The translations under genes and the position numbers were made by a program. Under the pieces are notes generated by a model that made no database searches, had not been told where the DNA came from, and worked only from the letters and a program-made list of their open reading frames with translations. From Bradymonas sediminis (GTDB taxonomy: Bacteria; Myxococcota_A; Bradymonadia; Bradymonadales; Bradymonadaceae), in the NCBI RefSeq assembly GCF_003258315.1, contig NZ_CP030032.1, positions 3,288,501 to 3,352,500 on the forward strand: a stretch of 64,000 bases of DNA, read 5' to 3'. Each line of letters opens with the position of its first letter. The stretch's first letter is position 1. Of this stretch, positions 1-8,257 are shown one piece after another.

Positions 1-360
1 CCGAAAGCGCCGAAGCGACAGATAGCGACCCGGCGGCAAATACACCGCCCCACCCCCCGCGGCCTCGACCGCATCAATCGCTGCTTCGATCGCCGCCCCA
101 TCGTCGGCCACCCCATCACCGACCGCGCCATGAGCCGCCACGTCCGCCACCACCGGCACATCCGGAATCGCGCGTTCCCCCGCCCCATAACCCGCATAGG
201 ACCAATCCATCAGTCTTCCGCCGGGCGTAAATAGCTCCCCGTCTTCACCCCAAAGCGCCGAGGTCGGCCCGCTAGCCACCGCGTCGCGCGCCGTCGCGCC
301 ACCAACCATCAAAAATAACATCGCAGCGAAAGCGATCATCGTTGTCATACTATTTCGCAT
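1..360 (-). CDS. Pectate-lyase-3-like beta-helix protein, N-terminal part only
   Basis: The reading frame is open from an ATG at 360 to the window edge, giving 120 residues of a secreted protein. The N terminus has a signal peptide: a short basic start, then a hydrophobic run (MIAFAAMLFLMVGG) ending near ATA-R. After a linker, residues about 78-116 carry the hallmark of the pectate lyase superfamily 3 / right-handed beta-helix fold: a G-A-x-G-D-G-x-x-D-D-x-x-A-I pattern followed by GGGAVYLPPGRY. Family members are extracellular polysaccharide-acting or structural beta-helix proteins. The substrate cannot be told from this fragment, because the catalytic coils lie outside the window. A second in-frame ATG lies 12 bases downstream of the first. 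No frameshift is seen in the visible part. Confidence 0.75.
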   Translation of the reverse strand, partial: MRNSMTTMIAFAAMLFLMVGGATARDAVASGPTSALWGEDGELFTPGGRLMDWSYAGYGAGERAIPDVPVVADVAAHGAVGDGVADDGAAIEAAIDAVEAAGGGAVYLPPGRYLSLRRFR

Positions 361-470
361 CAGGGCCTCTATTGTGCAGTGATAAATGAGCGCAAAGAAA
401 TGGAGGTTAGGTCCCCGCAATTTCGGTGTCAAACCGCACTCTCACCCTCGACCTACACACACCAACCGTC

Positions 471-507
471 AGAGAGCCCGCATCGGCTCAGCCGATGCGG
501 GCTCTCT
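471..507. terminator. Perfect 17-bp hairpin
   Basis: A 17-base arm (AGAGAGCCCGCATCGGC) is followed by the loop TCA and its exact complement. It lies just downstream of the small minus-strand gene ending at 535 and upstream of the beta-helix gene. There is no clear T-run on either side, so it is either a weak intrinsic terminator or a structured mRNA end. Confidence 0.6.
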
Positions 508-534
508 CTTCCATCCACGAAACGAGCCGTCAGC

Positions 535-765
535 TCAGCCTCGCCAATAATTATTCGCAGCCGACACCGTCTGGAAATTCACCGCGATCACATGCGACGC
601 CGCCGTCAGACTATCCGCATCATTCGCATACTCCGGGCGCAGCTTATGCAGCACCTCGACGTCTGGCTGAGTCGTCTTCACCCCCATGCGCGAGAGCTTA
701 ACCGCCAGTTGAAATCCCTCCTCGGGTGTCTTCGTAATCAGCGTCGGAAGCCATGATTCAGCCAT
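535..765 (-). CDS. Small hypothetical protein (76 aa)
   Basis: Start chosen at the ATG at 765 because AAGGAGAG lies 5-6 bases upstream; a longer frame to 816 has no such site. The product is a soluble 76-residue protein with no signal peptide, cysteines or membrane segment. It begins MAESWLPTLITKTPEEG and is predicted from composition to be mostly helical. I do not recognise the family. The strong ribosome binding site, clean stop and downstream hairpin at 471-507 support a real monocistronic gene. No function can be inferred from its neighbours. Confidence 0.55.
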   Translation of the reverse strand: MAESWLPTLITKTPEEGFQLAVKLSRMGVKTTQPDVEVLHKLRPEYANDADSLTAASHVIAVNFQTVSAANNYWRG

Positions 766-913
766 AATTCTCTCCTTATTCATTTGGGAAAATGCGACAA
801 CAACACCATCAACCACCTCACGGTAATATATCGGCGAGGATACGAAATTTATGACGCAAAATAAAGAGTATTATCCTCGTATTTTAACAACGCCTCGCCG
901 CACACCGTCCGGA

Positions 914-1510
914 CTAAAACGAAGGAGAATCAAGCGGCATACGCTCCAATTCCTTATCGCGTTGATATGCCTCCTTGGGCGTCCAATCATTCCGAAGCAG
1001 CCCATAAGAATGCCCCTGGGTTCCCCGCTTTGACTCCCTCGTAGCCCGCATCTAAAAGCGCCACATAGGCAACCGGGTCGGGCGGCGAAAAAAACTGATT
1101 AAGGTTCGGCTCACTCCATACCTCCCAATAGTGAACTCCACGAAGCGCATAGCGCTGAGCGGCCGGCTTGGCGAATGCCCGAAAAGCGTCGAGGTCGGGA
1201 TGTCCGTTCATTCGCGTCCCCGCATCCTCGCTTTGCGTGTCCTAGACCAGAATATCCCCCGCATCGGCCCCCTCCAGATCTTGGCCCAATACGTCGCCGC
1301 CCCCTATATCCGGCTGCCCACTATCCGAGCGCCCCGCATCTCTCACTCCAATATCCCCAGGCAAATCCGAAATATCCCCACCACTCCCGGAATCCACCAT
1401 CGCATCGAGACCGCCTTCCGGGGCGATCTCATCACCACCACAACCACTCGAAGCGCTCCATATCAGCGCACAGATGATGCTCCCCCTAAAGCTCTAACCA
1501 TTCCGCCCAT
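914..1510 (-). pseudogene. Decayed glycosidase-like lipoprotein gene
   Basis: Three pieces of one protein lie in order on the minus strand but are broken. (1) From the ATG at 1510 or 1501 the frame reads MVRALGG and then stops. One extra G in the run TTTAGGGGGAGC would join it to a lipoprotein signal with the lipobox-like S-S-G-C-G-G-D, followed by an Asp/Gly-rich linker. (2) That frame hits a TAG near 1242. In the same frame it continues into a stretch around 987-1211 reading HYWEVWSEPNLNQFF, then PPDPVAYVALL, then GYEGVKAGNPGA. This is the catalytic-acid region pattern (W-x-E-P-N) of clan-A glycoside hydrolases (GH5/GH39-like). (3) After a stop at 987, a different frame reads WTPKEAYQRDKELE and ends at 914. 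The deletions, stops and frameshifts make a functional product unlikely. Placement in a GH family is tentative. Confidence 0.6.
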
Positions 1511-1583
1511 CTCAATACCTTTCGCACGCCCTTCGATGCTGGCCAAACTAAGCCCTGCACCTCCAATTGCAGCCAACCACGAA

Positions 1584-1616
1584 AAGGCCCCGAACTCATC
1601 GAGAACACGGGGCCTT
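1584..1616 (-). terminator. Rho-independent terminator of the META-domain lipoprotein gene
   Basis: AAGGCCCCG and CGGGGCCTT form a 9-bp stem with a 15-base loop. Read on the minus strand it is followed by TTTTC. It sits about 30 bases after the stop of the gene at 1646-2167. Confidence 0.75.
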
Positions 1617-1645
1617 CTATTCAACCAATGAACAACTCACACCAA

Positions 1646-2167
1646 TCATTGACCAGCGCTAATAACCTCGCGCGCGCCAGTGTGAAGACGCAAAACACCC
1701 TCCGCATCGATCTCAAAGCCATCGACTTCGTTGAGCACCTTGAGCATTAACTGCTCCTGCTCCATGACCAAGACTGGGCAGGCCATTCGCGTGGTACCAG
1801 CCGTCGTAATCGTCAGCCCATCATCTACGAGCTGATAGCTTCCGAAGAACCGGTTGCAGCTCGCCTGCCCCGAGACTTCGCCATCCGCGGTAAACATCAG
1901 CGTGGGCTGGGTCTCCTCGACCAGGCCCGACCCGGCGAGCGACTCAACGGACCATTCTGCGCCGACAAGGTCGGGACTTCCTTCCTCAGCCGGCGCCTCT
2001 TCAACCCCCGCTTCGCCCTCCAACTCACCATCCGGTGTCGACTCCTCGTTCACCTCACCCGACGTCGTCTCACTCACCGCCTCATCTTCAACGCGCTCCG
2101 GATTGCTGGAGCAGCCGAAGCTCATCGCAAGAACAAGAAGCAGCACTGACTTAAGAAATAACTTCAT
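1646..2167 (-). CDS. META-domain (DUF306/HslJ-like) lipoprotein
   Basis: A 173-residue secreted lipoprotein. Residues 1-19 form a lipoprotein signal peptide with lipobox S-F-G-C, so Cys19 would be acylated. Residues about 22-65 are a Glu/Ser-rich linker. The C-terminal part (about 68-170) matches the META domain: LVGAEWSVESLAG, the loop SGQASCNRFFGSYQ, and TTRMACP. These give the typical W-x-x-x-x-x-G, G-x-x-x-C-N-x-F-x-G-x-Y and T-x-M-A-C motifs of HslJ-type proteins. The family is linked to stress or antibiotic tolerance in enterobacteria; the role here is unknown. It has its own terminator and appears monocistronic. Family confidence is high, function low. Confidence 0.85.
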   Translation of the reverse strand: MKLFLKSVLLLVLAMSFGCSSNPERVEDEAVSETTSGEVNEESTPDGELEGEAGVEEAPAEEGSPDLVGAEWSVESLAGSGLVEETQPTLMFTADGEVSGQASCNRFFGSYQLVDDGLTITTAGTTRMACPVLVMEQEQLMLKVLNEVDGFEIDAEGVLRLHTGAREVISAGQ

Positions 2168-2286
2168 GAAAGGTTCCTTCGGTTAAATTAGACTAAATTT
2201 ACAGGGCAACAAACCGAGCCCAAATACCAACACACTCACGAACTCTCCCGGACGCTAGTCAGCCTTACCCCGCGCGTCAAAAGCAA

Positions 2287-2490
2287 CACCCACCAACCCC
2301 GAAGCCACACCATCTTGGTCGGGCCGCTTACATAACCGGCCACCCATCAACCCCGAAGCCACACCATCTTGGCCTGGCCGCTGACATAACCGGCCACCCA
2401 CCAACCACGGAGCCAGACCATCTTGGTCTGGCGCCTGACATAACCGGCCACCCACTAACCCCGGAGCCAGACCATCTTGGTCTGGCCGCC
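2287..2490. repeat. 54-bp tandem repeat, about 3.8 copies, each with a hairpin
   Basis: Copies start at 2287, 2341, 2395 and 2449 with an exact 54-base period. Each is centred on a short inverted repeat whose best form is CCAGACCA-TCT-TGGTCTGG (copies 3 and 4). Copies 1 and 2 carry point changes. The array lies immediately downstream of the stop of the delta-60 lipoprotein gene. The period is a multiple of three, so the array is open on the minus strand, but the reading frames have no convincing protein character. Confidence 0.85.
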
Positions 2491-2499
2491 CCATCCAAC

Positions 2500-4137
2500 T
2501 CAACGCAATCGCACCACAAAACCATGCCCCCGCGGCGATTGATTCACGTCATTCGGCGAAGACCCAACAACCGCCAATCGCCCAACACTATCAAGCACAG
2601 CCCGCGCCGCGTAAAAAGTATAGGTAGGATGCCCCCAAAAGAAGACCCCCGGTGTATCAGCGCTCGGCGCAAAGCTCGTATCCAGCGTGCCATCCCCCAT
2701 CAAACGCACAACCAACAACTCACCCGCCTGCAACGCCGGATTCGGGTGCGTCATCGCAGACCCGGTGACGAGCAACTTACCGTTGGGCTGCAAGCTGATC
2801 GCGCGAGCGGCCGCGTTATAGTCATCCAAAATATACGTCCCAGCAGTGGCGAAATCTCCGACCACCCGACCGTTGCTATCAAGCGCATGCACAAAGAACC
2901 GGCTCGGCGTCGGCTCCGCGTTAGCCTTATGCTCGCCGACCACAAAAATGCGCCCATCAGCTGAGTCCACAGCAAAGTCGAAGACCTCGTGACTCGCGCC
3001 ATTGGCAAGCGCCAATCCGACCAATCCAGGATGCTCACCATCATCCCCGAAGCTCTCGTCGATCCGCCCATCCGGGTGAAAGCGCAGTAGGTACCCATTC
3101 GCCTGCCCCGTGGTGCCGTCGATAGAATCAACCAGGCCAAGAATCTTACCATCCTCAAGCACTTCCAATTCGCGAATCTTGGCGTAAAGCCAATTATTGC
3201 TGGGGTCGATCTGATGCAGCACCACGCCCGGGGTCTGCCCCAAAGCACCAAAACTCTCATCCAACGCCCCGTTCGAGCGAAGACGCATCAAGAGCGGCGT
3301 CATCTTATTGTTGGCGGCCACCAGGCCGCCCACCAATATCGTCTCATCCTGCAGAACTTCGAGCGCCCAGCACAAACTATTCGGCTTTTCCTCCGGAAGA
3401 TCAAAAAACACCCGCCCCGGCATCTCCACATTAGTGCCAAACGTTACATCAGGGGATCCGTCGGGGTTCAGGCGAGCGACGAAAAGCCGCGATCTCCCCA
3501 TTTCGGCGGCGCGTACATTGCCGCAGATGAGGCTCTTCCCATCCGCCTGAATCGCACCGGCCAACACGACAAAATCACGACCGATCGGCCCCGTTGAAAA
3601 GGTCTGAAAGCCTCCGTTATTTCCATACGCCGCATCGACCTCCCCCCCTTCCGTCATGCGCATCGAATAGATCTTTGGCCCCTCACTCTTAAACCGCCCA
3701 CGCCCAGCGATAATTACTCCGTCATCCGAAGTCGACGACAGAGCGCTGGGGTCGGCGCGTAAATCCAAGGGACCGATAAATAGCCCCGGCGTCTCCTGGG
3801 AGGACGCAAAGTCGAGATCCAACTCACCAAGCGCCTCACTCCGCTCCTCGGGCGCGTCGGCGTCGCTCAAGTCCGGCCCGTCTGCGTCGGTCGAAGCATC
3901 CGTCGAAATGGCGTCCGTCGACACCGCGTCATCCGACGATATATCTTTCGATACATCGCCCTGCGACACGACGTCCGCGGACGAACCATCACTCCCTTCA
4001 ACATCCCCCCGCCCATCCGCAACGCCCACATCTCCTTCGCCCCCAGCCTCGGACGGTTCGGCATCGTCGCAGGCCGCAATAACCAAGCCCAAAAGAAGAA
4101 TAGACAACAGACGTTTCGCAGCAGTGAGATAATACAT
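2500..4137 (-). CDS. Delta-60 repeat lipoprotein
   Basis: A 545-residue surface or periplasmic lipoprotein. The signal peptide ends in lipobox I-A-A-C (Cys about 23), followed by a long Asp/Ser/Gly-rich linker to about residue 105. The rest is a chain of roughly 60-residue units with the delta-60 motif (TIGR02608-like): GxVDxAYG or LDxSFG, Q-x-D-G-K, V-x-R-L-x-x-D-G. Examples are AIQADGKSLICG, ARLNPDGSPDVTFG, MRLRSNGALDESFG, LRFHPDGRIDESFG and VRLMGDGTLDTSFA. These repeats are thought to form beta-propeller-like folds and are common in large lipoproteins of predatory and social deltaproteobacteria. The ligand is unknown. The gene is followed by the 54-bp hairpin array. Confidence 0.85.
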   Translation of the reverse strand: MYYLTAAKRLLSILLLGLVIAACDDAEPSEAGGEGDVGVADGRGDVEGSDGSSADVVSQGDVSKDISSDDAVSTDAISTDASTDADGPDLSDADAPEERSEALGELDLDFASSQETPGLFIGPLDLRADPSALSSTSDDGVIIAGRGRFKSEGPKIYSMRMTEGGEVDAAYGNNGGFQTFSTGPIGRDFVVLAGAIQADGKSLICGNVRAAEMGRSRLFVARLNPDGSPDVTFGTNVEMPGRVFFDLPEEKPNSLCWALEVLQDETILVGGLVAANNKMTPLLMRLRSNGALDESFGALGQTPGVVLHQIDPSNNWLYAKIRELEVLEDGKILGLVDSIDGTTGQANGYLLRFHPDGRIDESFGDDGEHPGLVGLALANGASHEVFDFAVDSADGRIFVVGEHKANAEPTPSRFFVHALDSNGRVVGDFATAGTYILDDYNAAARAISLQPNGKLLVTGSAMTHPNPALQAGELLVVRLMGDGTLDTSFAPSADTPGVFFWGHPTYTFYAARAVLDSVGRLAVVGSSPNDVNQSPRGHGFVVRLR

Positions 4138-4363
4138 TTTTTGACTCGCGCAGAAGCGTTACACCGAAACTCGGCCCACAATGATCTCGCGGGACGCTAT
4201 AATAGCTTCGGCGACCAGGTAAAGTGCAGTCCCGACTATCGAGCGCACCCTCAGCGCACCTTTTTATCTAATTTTAGCGTGACAGGGCGGCTCAACGCGG
4301 GCACCTTGGAGCGACAGAAGTAACGATAGATAATGACCAACCGCCTCTCGGGGAGAAAACCGC

Positions 4364-5329
4364 ATGCCATTGATCATCTCTTTACTTCTGGGCTTCGTGC
4401 CAATGTTCGCCTACGCCCTCTTCGTCTATTGGCTGGACCGCTACGAAAAGGAACCCAAGCTCCTGCTCGGCGGCGTATTCTTCTGGGGGGCCTTCGTCGC
4501 CGGCCTCGGCGCATGCTTTATCAACACCAGCTTCGGGATCGGCCTACAACTTGCCTCCGGCTCCGCAGAACTCGCGAGCATCGCGACCACATCCATCGTT
4601 GCACCCGTGGTCGAAGAGCTCATCAAAGCCATGGCCGTCGCGGTGGTCTTCTTCCTCTTCCGCAAAGAATTCGACAGCATCTTGGACGGTATCATCTACG
4701 GCAGCATGGTCGGCCTGGGCTTCTCGGCCTGTGAAAACTTCAGCTATATTTTCCAACACGGCTATCTGGTCAACGGCTGGAGCGGTCTGGCCGTAAACGC
4801 TTTTATCCGCATCATCTTACTCGGCTGGCTCCACGCAACATTCACCGCCTTTACCGGCATCGGCTTCGCCATTTCTCGCCTCAGCGACAACCTATTCGTT
4901 AAATTTATCGCCCCCTTCATCGGCCTGGTCATCGCGATTAGCCTGCACGCATTTCACAACTCCATCGGCCACTTCATCAACGCCGAAGGCATCGCCTCGC
5001 TGGGCATCGTCGTGCTCACCGACATCCCCGGCTATATGGTCATCGTCGGCATGATCGTCTGGGCCAACATCCACGACCGCTCCATCCTCAAAAAACAACT
5101 CGCCGCCGAAGTCTCCCGAGGCCTGATCACCGAACCCGAATACCGAAAGGCACAATCCCCCTTCACCCTGACCACCGCCATCTTCAGCGGCCGCGCGAAC
5201 TCCAAATTTTATCACCTACTCGGCGAACTCGCGCACAAGAAAAACCAACTGCAACGCATGGGCGACGAAAAGGGAAATGCCGAAAGAATCGAGGAACTTC
5301 GCACAATGATCACAAACCTACGCAAATAA
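4364..5329 (+). CDS. PrsW family intramembrane metalloprotease
   Basis: A 321-residue polytopic inner-membrane protein with about 7-8 hydrophobic segments. It carries the CPBP/PrsW zinc-protease residues: E84-E85 in APVVEELIKA, E124-N125 in FSACENFSY, H157 in GWLHATFT and H195/H198 in HAFHNSIGH. PrsW proteases cleave anti-sigma factors within the membrane in Bacillus; the substrate here is unknown and no anti-sigma gene is adjacent. The C-terminal 80 residues are soluble and charged, ending in a possible coiled coil. GGGGAG lies about 10 bases before the start. The gene converges with the BASS transporter gene, with a hairpin at 5347-5378 between them. Confidence 0.9.
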   Translation: MPLIISLLLGFVPMFAYALFVYWLDRYEKEPKLLLGGVFFWGAFVAGLGACFINTSFGIGLQLASGSAELASIATTSIVAPVVEELIKAMAVAVVFFLFRKEFDSILDGIIYGSMVGLGFSACENFSYIFQHGYLVNGWSGLAVNAFIRIILLGWLHATFTAFTGIGFAISRLSDNLFVKFIAPFIGLVIAISLHAFHNSIGHFINAEGIASLGIVVLTDIPGYMVIVGMIVWANIHDRSILKKQLAAEVSRGLITEPEYRKAQSPFTLTTAIFSGRANSKFYHLLGELAHKKNQLQRMGDEKGNAERIEELRTMITNLRK

Positions 5330-5346
5330 CCCCAGCGCTCTCCGAT

Positions 5347-5378
5347 ACACGACGCCGTTAATCAGCGACGCGTCGTGT
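5347..5378. terminator. Hairpin between convergent genes
   Basis: ACACGACGC pairs with GCGTCGTGT across a 14-base loop. It is placed between the stop of the PrsW gene and the stop of the BASS transporter gene. There is no strong T-run, so terminator function is a suggestion. Confidence 0.5.
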
Positions 5379-5422
5379 GTCACTGCGCCGACGCAAAAAA
5401 CAGACCGCAACTTCCCAAACCA

Positions 5423-6442
5423 TCACCCCCCATCCACCTCAACCCCACGCGCATAACGCTGCGCCAGCACCGCGCACACCATCAACTGAATCTGATGAAA
5501 GATCATCACCGGCAACAAGATCGGCCCGATCGCCCCCGCCCCGAATAGAACGCTCGCCATCGGCACGCCATTGGCCAAACTCTTCTTTGAACCGCAAAAT
5601 ACAATCGTAATCTCATCTTCCCGCGAAAACCCCAGCCGACGCGTGGACCAGATATTTAGGCTCAGCACGAGCGCAAGCAGCAGCACGCAGACCAAAAATA
5701 GCGAGGCCAACGACCCGAGCCCCACCGTCGTCCATAAACCACCAATAACCGACTCGCTAAAGGCCGTATAAACCACCAGCAATATTGAGCCCTGGTCCAC
5801 CACCTTCACAAGCCTCGCCCGGCGCTCCATCCAACTGCCGAGCAACGGACGCATCAGATGGCCGACCACAAACGGCAATAATATCTTCAGACTAATATTT
5901 CCTATCGCGCTCAGCAGCGACCCACTGCCCCCCAGCGCCGAGACGTCCGTCTGCAATAAGAATTGCAGCAACAACGGCGTGATAATAATGCCGACAACAC
6001 TCGACGCCGACGCCGCACACACCGCCGCCGGCACGTTGCCCCGCGCAATCGAGGTAAAGGCAATCGCAGACTGAACCGTGCCAGGAAGTACGCACAGATA
6101 CACCACGCCCATATAGAGCGCGTCCCCCAACAGGGGTTGCAGCACAGGCCCCAGCGCCCAACCAATCAACGGAAAGATAACGAAGGTCCAGGCGAATATA
6201 ACGCCATGAAGCCGCCAATGCGTCGCGCCCGCGATAATGGCCTCGCGTGACAACTTCGCCCCGTGCAAAAAGAATAGGAGCGCAATAGCCGCAGTGGTCA
6301 AATGCTCAAAGAACACCGCGCCTCGCCCATGCGCCGGAATAAGCGTCGCCGCCGCAACCACCGCAATTAACGTCAGCGTAAATCGGTCGAACAAAAGACG
6401 CAGCTTTGGCTGCACGCGCTTTAGCAGCGAAGGTTCTGGCAT
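5423..6442 (-). CDS. Bile acid:sodium symporter family transporter (SBF-like, YfeH type)
   Basis: About 339 residues and 9-10 membrane segments matching the SBF-like/YfeH branch of the BASS superfamily. Recognisable stretches include ALLFFLHGAKLSREA in the second or third helix, VYLCVLPGTVQSAIAFTSIARGN in the crossover region (split here to VYLCVLPGTVQSA and IAFTSIARGN), and FCGSKKSLANGVPMAS near the C terminus. Family members are sodium-coupled carriers of organic anions; the substrate is not predictable. The frame is open back to 6550, but that start would overlap the PEBP gene's stop at 6525. I prefer the ATG at 6442 (MPEPSLLKR), where homology begins, although no clear ribosome binding site is visible. 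Confidence 0.85.
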   Translation of the reverse strand: MPEPSLLKRVQPKLRLLFDRFTLTLIAVVAAATLIPAHGRGAVFFEHLTTAAIALLFFLHGAKLSREAIIAGATHWRLHGVIFAWTFVIFPLIGWALGPVLQPLLGDALYMGVVYLCVLPGTVQSAIAFTSIARGNVPAAVCAASASSVVGIIITPLLLQFLLQTDVSALGGSGSLLSAIGNISLKILLPFVVGHLMRPLLGSWMERRARLVKVVDQGSILLVVYTAFSESVIGGLWTTVGLGSLASLFLVCVLLLALVLSLNIWSTRRLGFSREDEITIVFCGSKKSLANGVPMASVLFGAGAIGPILLPVMIFHQIQLMVCAVLAQRYARGVEVDGG

Positions 6443-6524
6443 ATGAAGGTCTGAGGCGTTTCGGAGGGAATACGTGGGGGGAGTCCGAGCGGCGCACGGC
6501 GCGCCGCCCAATGACGCAAAAAGC

Positions 6525-7007
6525 TTATTTGCCCCGCTCGTAGGTACCAACCAGGCGGTTCATACCAATAACCTTCGGCTCAATCTCGCGCAGAAGCTCC
6601 CAAAGCGTCAGCCCCTCTTTGATGGGCGAATCATCATTCAGGGCAAGCACCCAAAAATAATAATGATGCTTCCCATGCCCCTCCGGTGGCATCGGCCCTC
6701 CATACCCCGGCTCGCCGAAGTCATTCTTCCCATCGGTATATTTCGACGTGCCTTCCTCAAGCTCGCGCACCGACCCAGGGATATTATAGAGCACCCAATG
6801 CACATACCCGTAGGTCCCACCGGGCGAAACCAGCGGCGCGTCGGGGTCATGGCAGACCACCGCGAACGCTTTAGTCCCTTCCGGAACTTCACCAAACGCA
6901 AGCGCCGGCGACACATCCACACCCTCACCCGTATGCTTACTCGGGATGGCCCCACCAGCTTCAAACGCGCTGCTGCTCAATTTCATATCAGAAAGTGCAA
7001 AACCCAT
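6525..7007 (-). CDS. YbhB/YbcL-type PEBP (Raf kinase inhibitor-like) protein
   Basis: A 160-residue cytosolic protein of the phosphatidylethanolamine-binding protein family. Diagnostic motifs are CHDPDAPL (the D-P-D-x-P ligand-pocket motif) and GYVHWVLYNIPG (G-x-x-H-W), followed by G-Y-G-G-P-x-P-P-x-G-H-x-H-H-Y-x-F, which matches bacterial YbhB/YbcL. The start at 7007 is supported by TAGGAGAC upstream and by homology; an upstream extension of 54 residues is not protein-like. The role of bacterial members is poorly defined (small-ligand binding). It may be co-transcribed with the BASS gene downstream, about 80 bases away. Confidence 0.92.
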   Translation of the reverse strand: MGFALSDMKLSSSAFEAGGAIPSKHTGEGVDVSPALAFGEVPEGTKAFAVVCHDPDAPLVSPGGTYGYVHWVLYNIPGSVRELEEGTSKYTDGKNDFGEPGYGGPMPPEGHGKHHYYFWVLALNDDSPIKEGLTLWELLREIEPKVIGMNRLVGTYERGK

Positions 7008-7137
7008 TTCCAGTCTCCTATGAGTGTAGAATACCCGGGGCAACCGCCCCAAACGATATGTAAACGCCATCATAGTGACCAAGGGCATATGGGCAAGCCG
7101 AAGTCCGAACTCCCCCCCAATCTCCCGCGACCCCTGC

Positions 7138-7959
7138 CTACTCCTCTTCGCCCCCGCCACCCTCCTCATCCGCCTTAGCTACCGCCTCCAAGATTAGCCG
7201 CCCCAAACTCGGATGCAGCGCCCGAGGCTCCACCGGCCCAGCACAATTAAAAACAACCCCATCAATATCGAGCGACTTCATATGCTCGGCAAGTTGGATG
7301 CCGGTGAGGGTTAGTATCATGGGAGGACCGTGTTTGGCCCATTGGGGGCCGACGCTTGCAAGATAAGCATCTCGCCCCGCAGCAGACGTGAACACGGCCA
7401 ACAACTTCCGTCCCTGCGAGTCCGGCGCCAAATCCAGGGTCTGCGACGCGCGCGTGATGATCTCAAAGCCCGAAAACGCCGCGATCGTCTCAAGCGTCCC
7501 CGGCGCGATCGGTGGCGCCATTGCCTCCAGAATCGCCTCATCGACCTCGGAGCCGTGACTGATCGAAAGCAACTCCTCAACCTCCTCCGACGACAACTCT
7601 AGTAACAGGCTCGTATGCGGATTTATCTGAATCCCTTTCCCATCGGACTCGCGCGCAGACGCCAAAAGCTGGCGCGCGCTGACAACCACCCAACCTCCTG
7701 GCATCCCATCAAACACGCCTGTCCCACGCGCAACATTGAACGCTTCAGGATCCGTGTACACCACATAATGACCGCCCTCCCCCTCCGGCCCACCTCGCCA
7801 GATCAGATCAGGCGTCTCATTGGCACCCGGGTTCCTTACCGGAACCAAACACTGCCGAGCCGTCGCAATATGCCGCATCAGTAGCGTTCGCGGCATCTCC
7901 TCTGCGTGAAACGCATCAACCGCCTTGCGCATCTGAAAATCAAATGTCGAATCTGCCAT
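7138..7959 (-). CDS. SseB-domain protein
   Basis: A 273-residue soluble protein. Residues about 1-125 fit the SseB N-terminal fold: an early helix, then a strand with CLVPV, then GGHYVVYTDPEAF, VVVSARQLL, and an I-N-P-x-T-S-L-L-L-E-L motif. The second half looks like a divergent repeat of the same module (RKLLAVFTSAAGRDAYLA ... LTLTGIQLAEHM ... DIDGVVFNCAGP). SseB-like domains occur singly or in tandem in many bacteria; in Salmonella SseB has an unrelated secretion role, so no function is implied. The protein ends in a short Glu/Gly tail. Upstream AAAGGGAGAT supports the start. Confidence 0.7.
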   Translation of the reverse strand: MADSTFDFQMRKAVDAFHAEEMPRTLLMRHIATARQCLVPVRNPGANETPDLIWRGGPEGEGGHYVVYTDPEAFNVARGTGVFDGMPGGWVVVSARQLLASARESDGKGIQINPHTSLLLELSSEEVEELLSISHGSEVDEAILEAMAPPIAPGTLETIAAFSGFEIITRASQTLDLAPDSQGRKLLAVFTSAAGRDAYLASVGPQWAKHGPPMILTLTGIQLAEHMKSLDIDGVVFNCAGPVEPRALHPSLGRLILEAVAKADEEGGGGEEE

Positions 7960-8257
7960 AATCTCCCTTTTGTCCGTCTTAAGTTAGGCATGCACGTTAA
8001 CACCGAGGTTCAGGGATGACTACAATTAAATCGATTCTTCCGCTGCGCGATTATACCGCGCGTCTCCAGGCCCCCACTCGAACAAACTCTGCGAGCTCCC
8101 CGCGCAATCGCCACCAGACGAACTACTTCCGCCGAGCCCCTCGACCAGGCCTTTCGTCTACGCTATACTGCTCAGCTCAACCGACATGAAGTACCGTCGA
8201 AAACGCGCCGCACCTGCGCCATTGGGGCCATTGCGGCTACGATTCATGGAGGATGAC

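Noticed and set aside
2255-2503. 82-codon frame through the 54-bp repeats
   Set aside because: The frame exists only because the period is a multiple of three; no start context and no protein-like features.
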